DNA from: Bradyrhizobium barranii subsp. apii
GTDB lineage: Bacteria; Pseudomonadota; Alphaproteobacteria; Rhizobiales; Xanthobacteraceae
NCBI RefSeq assembly: GCF_011516635.5
Contig: NZ_CP096255.1
Coordinates: forward strand, 248,001 to 312,000
Direction: 5' to 3'
DNA length: 64,000 bases
The notes below the pieces were generated by a model that saw only the letters and a list, made by a program, of their open reading frames with translations, searched no databases and had not been told where the DNA came from. Positions within the stretch are counted from its first letter, which is position 1, and the number at the start of each line of letters is the position of its first letter. The position numbers were made by a program, and so were the translations under genes. Positions 48,010 through 57,948 of this stretch are shown here, piece after piece.

Positions 48010-48820
48010 CAACGCGTCAGCGTTGTCCACCATGTTAGCGTCGATTGGTCGTCCGGCTCGGTCGTCGGCTTCTCGGCGATGGTGGCCGCGAGCTTAGCTC
48101 AGCCTCGACGTGGGGCAAAGTCGTTTATCCCGACCTCACGCACCTGCCGGCGGTCGTCCCGGTCCTGATCGGTATGGCTGTTTGCCGGTGCCATCAACGG
48201 CGCGCTCATTGTCTACACCAAGATCCCGCCGTTCATTGCCACGCTTGGTATTATGGTGTCTGCCCGCGGATTGGCGAAGTGGTATACTAAGGGGCAGCCG
48301 ATTTCGGGTCTGATGGCTTCACCTTCTTTGGTAGTGGCATAGCACCAGTTATCATCTTCCTGGTGATCGCGGTGATCTTCCAGGTTGCCCTTCGCTATTG
48401 GGCTGGCAAGTTCACCTACGCCATAGACGCGAATGCGCAGGCGGCCCGTGTGTCCGGCATCAACATCGAGCGTCATTTGATCAAGGTGTACGCCATCGCC
48501 GGCACGTTGGCCGGTCTGGCGGGTATCGTGACCGCAGCCCGCGCCCAGACGGCACAGGCAGGCATGGGCACGATGAACGAACTGGACGCGATCCCGGCAG
48601 CAGTTATCGGCGGCACCCTAGCTCACAGGCGGCTCCGGAAGGATCGCCGGAACGGTCATCGGGACGATCATCCTCGGCACGATGATGTCTGGCTCCACGT
48701 TCCTGTATGTCAACATATTGCCAGGCGATCATCAAAGGCGTTATTATCGTCGCCGCATGTCGTGACCGACACGTACCATCAGCGCAACAGGAAGCCCATC
48801 AGCGCAACAGGAAGCGCCGA
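48010..48820 (+). pseudogene. Inositol/ribose-type ABC transporter permease, degenerate
   Basis: RbsC/BPD_transp_2-type segments are visible over several frames: GSVVGFSAMVAASLAQP, GAINGALIVYTKIPPFIATL, KFTYAIDANAQAARVSGINI, KVYAIAGTLAGLAGIVTAAR and VVTDTYHQRNRKP. At least three frameshifts occur and the first membrane helices are missing. Its place just before iolG on the same strand matches the permease of the rhizobial inositol ABC transporter. The ATP-binding and solute-binding genes are not in the window. Confidence 0.8.
48777..48816. repeat. 20-bp tandem repeat at the end of the permease pseudogene
   Basis: The unit CATCAGCGCAACAGGAAGCC occurs twice in succession; the second copy ends CG instead of CC. 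It contributes to the decay of the permease 3' end. Confidence 0.7.
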
Positions 48821-48847
48821 CAATTTAGCGACCATTTCCGGCACACG

Positions 48848-48880
48848 AAGGGTGGACGTGTCGGGGACGCGTCCACCCTT
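48848..48880 (+). terminator. Hairpin between permease pseudogene and iolG
   Basis: AAGGGTGGACG at 48848-48858 pairs with CGTCCACCCTT at 48870-48880 around an 11-nt loop. There is no following T-run. It is a probable attenuating or mRNA-processing hairpin 20 bp upstream of iolG. Confidence 0.45.
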
Positions 48881-48999
48881 CAGCTTGAAAGAGGAAGGAA
48901 TGACAGTTCGCTTCGGGTTGCTTGGTGCAGGGCGCATTGGGAGAGTTCATGCCCAAGGGGTCGCTGCAACCCGCAAAGCTAAACTAGAGCGTTTTCCGA

Positions 49000-49946
49000 T
49001 CACGTTGCGTCGTAACCAGCCGCGACGAGATAATTTTGACATTCCTCGGGTGAGAAGCGTTTGAGAGCGTTGGCGATTGCTTGCCAGAGATCGGGCATGG
49101 TGCGGGCTGCGGCGGTCCGCAACAGCGCTTTCAGTTTGGAGAAGGCCATTTCAATCGGGTTGAAGTCTGGACTGTAGGGCGGAAGATAGAGCAGGCTAGC
49201 TCCGACCGCCTGGATGGCCTCTCGAACGCCATGGACCTTGTGAGCGGGCAAGTTGTCCATGATAACGGTATCGCCCGGCCGCAGCGATGGGGCGAGCAAT
49301 TGCTCGACGTAGGCCAGGAAAGCGTCGCCATCCATTGGACCGTCCAGAACAAGCGGCGCGATCAGACCGTCGGAGCGCAATCCAGCGGTGAACGTCGTCG
49401 TCTTCCAATGTCCGTGTGGGATAGCTGCACGACATCGCTCGCCGCGTGGCGAGCGCCCGTAACGCCGCGCCATTTTGGTGTTGGCGCTGGTTTCGTCGAT
49501 GAAGACGAGACGCTCAGGGTCAAGGTCGATTTGCCCTTCGAACCACTCCTCACGTGCGGCATTTATATCGCCGCGCCGTTGCTCGGCGGCGTGCGCTGTC
49601 TTTTTTTAAGTGTGATCTTTCTGCGCTGGAAAAAACGCCAGAGCGACGCGATGCCAGTCGATATTCCATGACGTTTCAACAGTTCTCGCAACTCGGCAAG
49701 CGTGATATCCGGCCTCGCTGTCACCGCCTCCAGAATCAATTGCGAATGCGCTTCGATGCGCTGCGATTTGCGGTCACCGCCCTGGCGTTTAGGAACGATG
49801 TCGCCAACTTTCTTGAGGCGAGCGCGCCAGCGGATCGCACTGGCCGCGCTGACACCAAAGCGCTCAGCAGCCTGTCGACAGGACATGCCACCGTCAATCG
49901 CGGCTACCACCCTTTGGCGAAGATCAACCGAAAGCGCCCTGGCCAT
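49000..49946 (-). CDS. IS630 transposase (copy 3)
   Basis: orfA (49563-49946) and orfB (49000 onward, -1 frame) are as in the copy at 28357-29303, with the DDE residues and the A7 slip site present. The coding part is intact, although the element's left end is split by the IS91-like insertion about 60 bp upstream of the start. Confidence 0.88.
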
Positions 49947-50364
49947 ACATGCTGGCCTCCCTCGCCAGCATGCAGCTTGAATCTGACTCGCGCCGTTTTG
50001 GGAATCTGGAGGGTTCTGTGAGGTCGCGCTCACGCGAGGGCGCGGCAGGCGCTTATGACGCGACCTCATTGAAGCCGGATTGAACGAAGGCGCGGGAGGC
50101 TATTCGCGGTTTTGCAGCTATGGGGATTGTTCGAGATCGCCATGCCCGATCTGCTGGCTCGGCGCGTGAGGCAGAGACACAGGAGTGCGCATCCTGGAAG
50201 AGTTGAGATCAGACGCGCTTCGCCTGAGATCGCGATAGGCCTTTTGCTGCATCGGACGGTTGTTGTCGCGCAGTGTGACAGCACGGATTCGACATCGTCC
50301 GCGATGATCGAGACGCTGGGAGCGAAATGACGAATGATGATCGTCGTGCACGACATGACTTGGC

Positions 50365-51615
50365 TCACGATGTGTCGCATCGGAACGGTGATGTTCGAGG
50401 GCTGGGGCGTCTGAAGCTATGTCGAAAGCGCTCAATGATGCGCATGACGCCACCACAATCGGGACAGGCAGGAACCTCGACCCAGGTTTGAGCCTCCGAA
50501 TCCACAGGCGACGGCTGGCCATCGTTTGGGGCTGTTCGCTCATGATCGAGAAGTTCGCGGCAAAGGGCGAGCTTGGCAGCGCGATGGCGGTTGGCCATGA
50601 AGCCGAAGTGGCGGATGCGGTGGAAGCCGTCAGGCGGCGTATGAAGCAGGAAACGGCGAATGAACTCATCGGGCTTGAGATTCATGATCTTTGTCGCGCT
50701 GTTTTGGCGATAGTCCTTCCATGAGAAGGCGACATGATCGTCGTCGAGTGCGACGAGCCGGCTGTTGGCGATCGCGACGCGATGGGTGTAGCGGCCGAGA
50801 TAGGCCAGGACCTGTGCGGGTCCGCCGAAGGGCCGCTTGGCGTAAGCAACCCAGTTGATGCGTCGCATGGCGTCGAGGTGGGCCGCAAAGGCAGCCGGCT
50901 CGGCCAGAGCTCCGAGATCGCCGAAGAAACGCAAGGCACCGGAGTTGAAGGCTGCCGACAGACGTTTGAGAAAAAGTGTGCGAAATAGTCTGGACAACGG
51001 TTTGACGGCCAGGAAGAAGTTCGGTCGGCAAGCGGTCCAGCGCGCGCCATCGGGCGAGAGGCCGCCACCCGGAACGACGCAATGGACGTGGGGATGATGC
51101 ATCAGCGTCTGTCCCCAGGTGTGGAGGACGGCGACGCCGCCGATCGCACCGCCGAGCCGGCGTGGATTGGCGGCGAGCGTCGTCATCGCCTCGGCGGCAG
51201 CCTTGAACAGGATGGCATAGACGACGGCCTTGTTCTGGAAAGCGATCGCGGCGATCGGTGCGGGAAGTGTAAAGACGACGTGGAAATAGGGAACCGGAAG
51301 CAGGTCGGCTTGACGCGCGGCGAGCCACGCGGCTCGGGCTCTCCCCTGACACTTCGGACAGTGCCGATTGCGGCAGGAATTATAGGCAACGCGTGTCGTG
51401 CCGCAGTCGTCGCAAGCCTGCATGTGGCCGCCGAGCGCCTCGGTCCGGCACGCAACGATCGCGCTCATCACGCGCCGCTCGACCCGCCCCAGATGACCGG
51501 CATGTACACGGCGATAGGCGTCGCCATGCCGGCGCAGAATATCGGCAATCTCGATGGCGGGCCTGTTGGAGCGGATGTCGGAGCGGGTCATGACCCGCAT
51601 CCCGCTGCGGGTCAT
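50365..51615 (-). CDS. IS91-family Y2 HUH transposase (copy 2)
   Basis: 416 residues, with one noted amino-acid difference (Ala to Val in TWxEVPACPDCGG) from the protein at 35122-36372. The HUH motif and paired tyrosines are intact. It overlaps the integrase stop by 4 bp. Confidence 0.92.
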   Translation of the reverse strand: MTRSGMRVMTRSDIRSNRPAIEIADILRRHGDAYRRVHAGHLGRVERRVMSAIVACRTEALGGHMQACDDCGTTRVAYNSCRNRHCPKCQGRARAAWLAARQADLLPVPYFHVVFTLPAPIAAIAFQNKAVVYAILFKAAAEAMTTLAANPRRLGGAIGGVAVLHTWGQTLMHHPHVHCVVPGGGLSPDGARWTACRPNFFLAVKPLSRLFRTLFLKRLSAAFNSGALRFFGDLGALAEPAAFAAHLDAMRRINWVAYAKRPFGGPAQVLAYLGRYTHRVAIANSRLVALDDDHVAFSWKDYRQNSATKIMNLKPDEFIRRFLLHTPPDGFHRIRHFGFMANRHRAAKLALCRELLDHERTAPNDGQPSPVDSEAQTWVEVPACPDCGGVMRIIERFRHSFRRPSPRTSPFRCDTS

Positions 51616-52469
51616 CCAGGTGGCGTCACCTCCAGCGACAGGCGATCGAGCGGGCTCTGCGTCGCTCGGATCGTATCGGTGGCGACCTGCGTGTAGCGCG
51701 CTGTCGACGACAAATTATTGTGCCCGAGCAAGACCTGGATGATCCGGATATCGGTTCCGTTCTCGAGAAGATGTGTCGCGAAGCTGTGGCGCAGCGTGTG
51801 CAGCGTGACGCGCTTGGTCAGGCCCGCAGCCTTCACCGCCGACCGGCAGGCGGCATGCAGCACGGTCTGATCGATCGGATGATCTTCGTCACGACCAGGG
51901 AACAGATAAAGCCGCGGCCGGGCGAGCCGCCAGTAGGTGCGCAGGATGCCCAGCAGCTGGGGCGACAGCATCACGTTGCGATCCTTCGCGCCCTTGCCGT
52001 GGCGCACCTGGATGACGCCGCGGGCGCTGTCGATGTCTTCGATCCGCAGTCCCGCAACCTCCGAGGCCCTGAGCCCGGCCGCATAGGCGGTGGTGAGCGC
52101 GGCGCGGCTCTTCAGGCTCGATACCGCTTCAAGAAACTGAACCACTTCGTCGGCGCTGAGAACGACCGGCAGCTTGCGCGGTTCTCGCGCATAGGGAATG
52201 CGCTCTGGGATGAGCGCCTCGCCGAGCGTGACGCCGTAGAAAAACCGTAGCGCACAGACGATCTGGTTCAGCGCCGGCCATGAGATGCCGGTCGAGACCA
52301 AATGCACCTGGAAGGCGCGGACGTCTTCCAGCTCTAACCGGTCAGGCGATCGGCCAAAATAGCGGCTGAACTTCGAAACCGCGCTGATGTAGGATCTTTG
52401 CGTCGCCGGCGACAGATTGCGGACGGTCATGTCTTCGATCATGCGGCGGCGAAGAGGGCTCAAATCGGC
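51612..52469 (-). CDS. Tyrosine recombinase of the IS91-like element (copy 2)
   Basis: 285 residues, the same sequence as the recombinase at 36369-37226, with all catalytic residues (Arg135, Lys160, His225, Arg228, His251, Tyr260). Confidence 0.92.
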   Translation of the reverse strand, partial: ADLSPLRRRMIEDMTVRNLSPATQRSYISAVSKFSRYFGRSPDRLELEDVRAFQVHLVSTGISWPALNQIVCALRFFYGVTLGEALIPERIPYAREPRKLPVVLSADEVVQFLEAVSSLKSRAALTTAYAAGLRASEVAGLRIEDIDSARGVIQVRHGKGAKDRNVMLSPQLLGILRTYWRLARPRLYLFPGRDEDHPIDQTVLHAACRSAVKAAGLTKRVTLHTLRHSFATHLLENGTDIRIIQVLLGHNNLSSTARYTQVATDTIRATQSPLDRLSLEVTPPG

Positions 52470-53677
52470 CATCTCGATACTCCTGTCTGAGGGGGTGGGC
52501 TCCAACACCCACATCCTCTCAGCCAGGAGGCGATCTATGCCACCTTGCCCCCTACGCCGCGGCAGCGGCTTCGTTCAATCCCCACCCGATTCTTTCCGGT
52601 CGGAAAATGCTCTAGTGGCTGTGGCTGACTCGTACCAAAATGCCGCGCAAGATATTTCGTCTGCCTATGGCGCCGAGGTCCGGAGCGTTGAGGAGATCGA
52701 AATCTCGCACGACATCGACGCTGTCATCATCTGTACACCGACCGACACGCATGCCGTTTTGATCGAACGGTTCGCGATGGCCGGTAAGGCGATCTTCTGC
52801 GAGAAGCCGATTGATCTCAGTATCGAGCGCGTCGAACGATGTCTCGCCTTAGTCGAGAAAACCGGCCGGGCACTGATGCTGGGTTTCAATCGCCGCTTCG
52901 ACCCACACTTCGTTGCGGTACGGAAGGCGATCGACGAAGGGGCCATTGGTGATGTCGAGATGGTCACAATCGTGTCGCGCGATCCCGGCCCGCCGCCGCT
53001 TAGCTATATCAAGCGTTCGGGCGGAATCTTCCGCGATATGACTATCCATGATTTCGACATGGCGCGCTTCCTGCTCGGCGAAGAGCCGGTCAGCGTTAGC
53101 GCCGAAGCGTCCGTGCTCGTCGACAAAATGATCGGAGAAGCCGGTGATTACGATTCAGTGAGCGTTATCCTGAAAACCGCCTCCGGCAAGCACTGTACTA
53201 TCTCAAATTCGCGTCGTGCCACCTATGGCTACGACCAGCGTATCGAGGTGTTGGGATCAAGAGGGATGGTGGCGGCCGAAAACCAGAGGCCGGTATCGAT
53301 CGAACTTGCGAGCGGCTCCGGCTACACCCGCCCGCCGCTGCACGACTTCTTCATGAATCGCTATGTCGACGCCTATGCCAACGAGATCTCCGCCTTCATC
53401 GCCGCCATAGTCGAAAATCGCGCTATGTCGCCGAGTGGCGCCGATGGTCTCGCGGCGCTTCGGCTGGCCGGCGCTGCGCTCAAATCGGCAGAGACCGGCC
53501 GGGTCGTACGGCTCGAGACGTAATTGTTTGGCGCATGAACAACAGCATGGCTGCGGATTCCGATTTATTCCGGCCGGGTATTCCGACTTGAAGCCGGCCG
53601 GGTTTTGGAAGTCGGCGTTTTCGTTTGGGTCAGTCCTTCAGGCATCAAGTCCCTCGTTGATCCACGAGGGGAAGCGG

Positions 53678-55213
53678 ATGCCGGCCAAGAGAGAACTGAC
53701 CATGCGACAGATACGACAGATGCTGCGGCTTGCCCGTGATGGGGTGAGCGCCCGGGAGATCGGGCGCACGCTCGGGGTGGCGCGCAGCACGATCCAGGAC
53801 AATCTCAAGCGTGCCTCGACTGCCGGGCTGGCGTGGCCTTTGGCGGGCGATCTGACCGACGCCGTTCTTGAACAACGTCTGTTTGCCCATGCCGGCGTCA
53901 GGCGCGGCTTCCGCCGGCGCCGGGAGCCGGATTGGGCCTCGCTGGCCTGTGAGCTGAAGCGGCCTGGCGTCAATCTGATGGTGCTGTGGGAGGAGTACCG
54001 GGCGGTCCATCCGGAAGGTTATGGCTACAGCCGGTTCTGCGATTTATTCCGGGAATTCGAGCGGCGGCTGTCTCCGACGATGCGGCAGGACCATCCGGCC
54101 GGCGACAAGGTCTTTGTCGATTACTCCGGCAAGAAGATCATGATCGTTGATCGCGCAACCGGGGTTGTGCGCGACGCGGAGATCTTCGTCGCCGTGCTTG
54201 GCGCCTCGAATTACACCTACGCCGAGGCGACCTGGACGCAGACACTTCCGGACTGGATCGAGGCTCATGTCCGAATGTTCCGGTTCTTTGGCGGGGTGCC
54301 ACGCCTCGTCGTCCCTGACAATCTGAAGTCCGGCGTGCACCGGGCGTCGTTCTACGACCCCGAAATCAATCGCAGCTACGGGATGATGGCGTCCCATTAC
54401 GGCGTTGGCATCCTTCCGGCACGGCCAAGAAAGCCCCGGGATAAGGCAAAAGTGGAAGCCGGAGTGCGTTTTGCCCAGACCTATATCCTCGGGCGGCTTC
54501 GCCGGCAGACCTTCTTCTCGCTGGCTGAGGCGAATGCGGCAATCGCCGCCGCGCTGGAGCGCATCAACGCCCACGTCATGCGCCGGATCGGCGTCAGCCG
54601 CCGACAATTGTTCGAGACCGTCGAGATGCCTGTCCTGGCGCCGTTGCCGGATGCCGACTATCAGTTCGCGGAATGGCTCCTGGCCCGCGTCTCGCTCGAT
54701 TATCACGTCGAGGTCGACGGCTTCTTCTACTCAGTTCCACACGGCCTGATCCGGGAGCAGGTCGACGTTCGCGCCACCACCCGGACCATCGAGTTGTTCC
54801 ATCGGGGTTTGCGTGTTGCTGCTCACCAGCGCCGTTATGGCGGCCGCCGGCACGGCACTGATCCCGATCACATGCCCAGTGCGCATCGGCGTTACGCCGA
54901 GTGGACTCCCGATCGATTCCGGCGCTGGGGGCGGTCGATCGGGCCCAACACCGAGGGGCTCGTTCTCGCCATCCTGGCCAATCGGCCTCATCCCGAACAG
55001 GGATTCCGGACCTGTCTCGGCGTGCTTCGGCTGTTCAAGGATATTGATCCCGAACGCGCCGAGCTGATCGCGGCCCGCGCGGTCGCGGTCAGCGCACTGA
55101 CCTACAAGAGCATCGCCTCCATCATCGCCAACAAGCTCGAACGCAGTTCTCGCGATACCGAGGACGCGATCATCGAACATCCCAATCTGCGCGGCCCCGG
55201 TTACTTCCATTGA
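53678..55213 (+). CDS. istA: IS21 transposase IstA (second type)
   Basis: 511 residues from the ATG at 53678 after GAGGGGAAGC. The helix-turn-helix (VSAREIGRTLGVARSTIQDN), DDE core (KVFVDYSGKKIMIVD, VPDNLKSGV, KDKAKVEAGVR with Glu) and HMPSAHRRYAEWTP tail are intact. Confidence 0.93.
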   Translation: MPAKRELTMRQIRQMLRLARDGVSAREIGRTLGVARSTIQDNLKRASTAGLAWPLAGDLTDAVLEQRLFAHAGVRRGFRRRREPDWASLACELKRPGVNLMVLWEEYRAVHPEGYGYSRFCDLFREFERRLSPTMRQDHPAGDKVFVDYSGKKIMIVDRATGVVRDAEIFVAVLGASNYTYAEATWTQTLPDWIEAHVRMFRFFGGVPRLVVPDNLKSGVHRASFYDPEINRSYGMMASHYGVGILPARPRKPRDKAKVEAGVRFAQTYILGRLRRQTFFSLAEANAAIAAALERINAHVMRRIGVSRRQLFETVEMPVLAPLPDADYQFAEWLLARVSLDYHVEVDGFFYSVPHGLIREQVDVRATTRTIELFHRGLRVAAHQRRYGGRRHGTDPDHMPSAHRRYAEWTPDRFRRWGRSIGPNTEGLVLAILANRPHPEQGFRTCLGVLRLFKDIDPERAELIAARAVAVSALTYKSIASIIANKLERSSRDTEDAIIEHPNLRGPGYFH

Positions 55214-55227
55214 AAGGATTATCCAGC

Positions 55228-55980
55228 ATGCTCACCCATCCCACCCTCGACCTGCTGCATAGCCTTGGTCTCCACGGTATGGCCAAAGGCTTCAAGGACC
55301 TCGATGCCCAGTCCGAAGCGCGCAGCCTCGAACACGCCGAATGGCTGGCGTTGCTCCTGGAACACGAGAAAACGCTGCGCCAGCAAAAGCGGTTCGAAAG
55401 CAGAGCTCGAGCCGCCAAGCTGCGTCATGCCGCCTGCGTCGAGGATGTCGATTACCGCGCTATCCGCGGCCTCGACCGCACGCTCTTTCTAAAACTCGCC
55501 GCTGGCGACTGGATCCGGGCACGACATAATCTCCTTGTTACCGGGCCGTGCGGCGTCGGCAAGAGCTGGCTCGCTTGTGCCCTCGGCAACAAGGCTTGCC
55601 GAGACGACTTCTCAGTTGCCTACCATCGTGTGCCGCGTCTCTTCGCCGCTCTCGCACTCGGCCGCGCCGATGGCCGCTATACCAAGATGCTGCGGGCGAT
55701 CGCACGACTTGATCTGCTGATCCTGGACGACTGGGGACCAGAACCTCTCGACGCCGACCAGCGCCGTGATTTGCTCGAAATCGTCGAGGATCGATACGAA
55801 GCCCGCTCGATTATCGTCACCAGCCAGCTGCCCGTCGATCGCTGGTACGAAATCATCGGCAACCCCACCATCGCCGACGCGATTCTCGATCGCCTCGTCC
55901 ACAATGCCTACCGCATCGAACTCAAAGGAGAGAGCCTCAGGAAGCAGAAGCAACCCGCTCAAGATCAACCGGTCTCTTGA
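55228..55980 (+). CDS. istB: IS21 helper ATPase IstB (second type)
   Basis: 250 residues from the ATG at 55228. Walker A is GPCGVGKSWLACALG and Walker B LLILDDWG. It begins 14 bp after istA. Confidence 0.93.
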   Translation: MLTHPTLDLLHSLGLHGMAKGFKDLDAQSEARSLEHAEWLALLLEHEKTLRQQKRFESRARAAKLRHAACVEDVDYRAIRGLDRTLFLKLAAGDWIRARHNLLVTGPCGVGKSWLACALGNKACRDDFSVAYHRVPRLFAALALGRADGRYTKMLRAIARLDLLILDDWGPEPLDADQRRDLLEIVEDRYEARSIIVTSQLPVDRWYEIIGNPTIADAILDRLVHNAYRIELKGESLRKQKQPAQDQPVS

Positions 55981-56107
55981 CCTTCCCAGCCCTCGACGAC
56001 ATCATGAAATTGACCCATGCGAACGACGCCACGGGTGGCCGGCTTCAGATCGGAATACCCGGCCGGCTTCGAATTGGAATGCATGGCCGGCTTCGTCGGA
56101 ATCCGCA

Positions 56108-56627
56108 GCCCGAGCAAGCGCTGCGGTTCTTTGAACAGCTCTACCGGGTTGAAAGGCGGGCGTGGGACGGAATACCGAAGAAGGGTGAAACACAGGCCTA
56201 CTGCATTCGCCGCTTCCGCCAGCAACATAGTGTCCCCATCCTCAATGCTCTCAAAGTATGGCTCGATGACATGGCCCCGAAGGTCTTGCCTGACAGCAAG
56301 CTCGGCGACGCCGTATCCTACACCCGAAACCAATGGGAATATCTGACGCGCTACACCGGGGACGGCAGCATGCCGATTGACAACAATCTTCTGGAGCGCG
56401 ACATCAGGGTTTTTGCAACTGGCAGGAAGAGTTGGTTGTTCAGCGATACCGTGGACGGAGCCAAGGCCAGTGCCGTCGTCTATAGCCTGATGCTGACCTG
56501 CCGCGCCTCACGTGTCGAGCCGTTAGCGTGGTTGCGCCACGTCCTCACCGAATTGCCTCAGCGCGCCGGCGACGCCGATATTACAGACCTGCTGCCCTTC
56601 AACTTCCACAAAGCCGCCACTGCCTGA
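56108..56627 (+). pseudogene. IS66 transposase TnpC, C-terminal fragment
   Basis: Frame with SKLGDAVSYTRNQWEYLTRY, DNNLLERDIRVFATGRKSWL and the C-terminal LPFNF segment of DDE_Tnp_IS66. The N-terminal two thirds are missing, cut by the IS21. The open frame into the IS21 end is fortuitous. Confidence 0.88.
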
Positions 56628-56697
56628 ACGGCTCGGTATCGCCCGATACCAGGGCAATCCATCAAAACCGCCGGCGTGCGAAGAAAATCGCGCTTAC
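56108..56697 (+). mobile_element. IS66-family element, right-end remnant
   Basis: Starts at the IS21 right end and finishes with CGCTTAC at 56691-56697, the inverse of the GTAAGCG terminus characteristic of IS66. It contains the 3' end of the tnpC transposase. The left part is lost at the IS21 junction. Confidence 0.82.
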
Positions 56698-57012
56698 AAT
56701 CAAGCAGCAGCGAAATCGACGCTGTGCTGCGTTTCATCAGAATGACGGCGTGTAGTTCTCCGGGACGGTGAAAGCGGAGAATGAGAGGAAGGCAGAAACC
56801 TAACGACACAAGGGACCATCTCAACAGATGGTCCCTTGTTCATCAATCGCGGCTTTCGGTTACCTTCGCGGCTTTGCGATTAACCGAAGCCTCCGAGCTG
56901 CGCGAAGATTAACGTGCCAGCCAGGCTCAATCTGAACCATGAAACGCCGATCGAATGACCGAATGTAAGAAGTGCGTTGCTGTCTATTGTTTTCCATGAG
57001 ATTCAATCCTTA
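56698..57012. other. Spacer upstream of drmA
   Basis: 315 bp between the IS66 end and the IS5. It contains a terminator-like hairpin (56810-56837), an inverted repeat TTCGGTTA / TAACCGAA (56855-56862 and 56881-56888) and, at 56977-57012, the possible first codons of drmA. No other gene is seen. Confidence 0.5.
56810..56837 (+). terminator. Strong hairpin upstream of drmA
   Basis: AAGGGACCATCT pairs with AGATGGTCCCTT around a CAAC loop, a perfect 12-bp stem followed by GTTC. It probably insulates drmA from upstream transcription, or terminates a lost upstream gene. Confidence 0.65.
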
Positions 57013-57948
57013 GTGTCTGTTCCAAAACATGTTGAGTCGAATGAATCGGTTGTGATTCAAGGTGAGCGGCCTGATTCGATGGGGACGCGCCGCCAATGTG
57101 GACTACCGAGAACCGTGCACGCTACGACCGCAGCCGCCTGCGCTATCCGAGCGACTTGACCGACGAGGAGTGGGCGCTGATCGCGCCTCGCATCCCGCCG
57201 GCCAAGCGCGGCGGCAACAAGCGTACGGTGGACCTGCGCGAGATTGCCAACGGGCTGATGTACATCCTGAGCACAGGTTGCCAGTGGCGCGCGATCCCCA
57301 AGGACCTGCCGCCGCGCTCGACGCTGTATGGCTACTTCGATCTGTGGAGCTGGAACGGCACGCTCGATAAAATTCATCACGCCCTCTATGTCGAATGTCG
57401 CGAAAGGGCCGAGCGCGAGGCTTCTCCCACCGCCGCCATCATCGATAGCCAGAGCGTGAAAAGCGCTGAAAAAGGGGGCCTCATGATCTCCATGGCTACG
57501 ACGCGGGCAAGAAGATCAAGGGCAAGAAGCGGCACATTCTCGTCGACACGCAAGGCCTCTTGATGCACGCCATCGTGCATGCGGCGGACATCCAGGATCG
57601 CGACGGCGGCGTGCTCCTGATGGCAACGTTGTTCGGCCTCTATCCCTTTCTTCTGAAGCTCTACGCCGACGGCGGATATCAAGGGCCACATTTCCAGAAG
57701 GGGCTGCGTAGCGCTCTGAAGCGCGTGAACCTCGAAATCGTCAAACGCTCCGATCAGGCTCACCGTTTCGTCGTCTTGCCCAAACGCTGGATCGTCGAGC
57801 GTACCTTTGCCTGGCTCGGGCGATGCCGAAGACTGTCCAAAGATTGGGAATGCTTCAATCACAGGGCGCTCGCCTTTCTCAAGCTGGCCTCCATCCGACT
57901 CATGCTGCGAAAGCTATGCAATCCAAGGTAATCGTTCCGGACAGACTC
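57013..57948 (+). mobile_element. IS5-family element, copy 2
   Basis: 936 bp with a TTA duplication at 57010-57012 and 57949-57951, inserted near the 5' end of drmA. Same size and ends as the copy at 37436-38371, in opposite orientation. Confidence 0.93.
57096..57931 (+). CDS. IS5-family transposase (copy 2), two frames
   Basis: Same as the transposase at 37453-38288. orfA is at 57096-57563, and the C-terminal part is read from the neighbouring frame to 57931 after the AAAAAGGGGG slip site. Confidence 0.9.

Larger units (their letters stand above)
50006..52579 (-). mobile_element. IS91-like element with integrase, copy 2
   Basis: 2,574 bp, the same as copy 1 (34763-37336), inserted at GGGAAT inside IS630 copy 3 without loss of target bases. 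At least one substitution distinguishes the copies: the transposase reads TWVEVPAC here and TWAEVPAC in copy 1. Confidence 0.9.
48987..52612 (-). mobile_element. IS630-family element, copy 3, interrupted by IS91-like copy 2
   Basis: Flanked by TA at 48985-48986 and 52613-52614. The IS630 sequence runs 48987-50005 and 52580-52612; the two parts join perfectly (GGGAAT + CCCCACCCG) when compared with the intact copy at 28265-29316. The IS91-like element therefore entered this IS630 after the IS630 entered iolG. Confidence 0.93.
48900..53523 (+). pseudogene. iolG: Inositol 2-dehydrogenase gene split by nested ISs
   Basis: The 5' piece (48900-48986) starts with GAGGAAGG plus ATG and encodes the Rossmann motif (GLLGAGRIGRVHA). 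The 3' piece (52615-53523) continues in frame once the IS630 and one TA are removed (TRKAKL then VAVADSYQ). Later motifs are VIICTPTDTHAVLIERF, FCEKPID and GFNRRFDPHF, the Gfo/Idh/MocA catalytic region with Lys and His. The intact enzyme would oxidise myo-inositol to scyllo-inosose with NAD, the first step of the pathway. Rejoined length is about 331 residues. Confidence 0.92.
53552..56107 (+). mobile_element. IS21-family element (second type), copy A
   Basis: 2,556 bp with terminal repeats TGCGGATTCCGA and TCGGAATCCGCA. Several internal copies of GGCCGGCTTC stand near each end, typical multiple IS21 end repeats. The left flank is just after iolG and the right flank is IS66 debris. No target duplication is visible, so the flanks were probably rearranged. 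An inverted copy starts at 63831. Confidence 0.9.

Noticed and set aside
56108..56200. Novel fusion of the IS21 end with an IS66 transposase
   Set aside because: The open frame across the junction is accidental; both sides are recognisable IS ends without a start signal.
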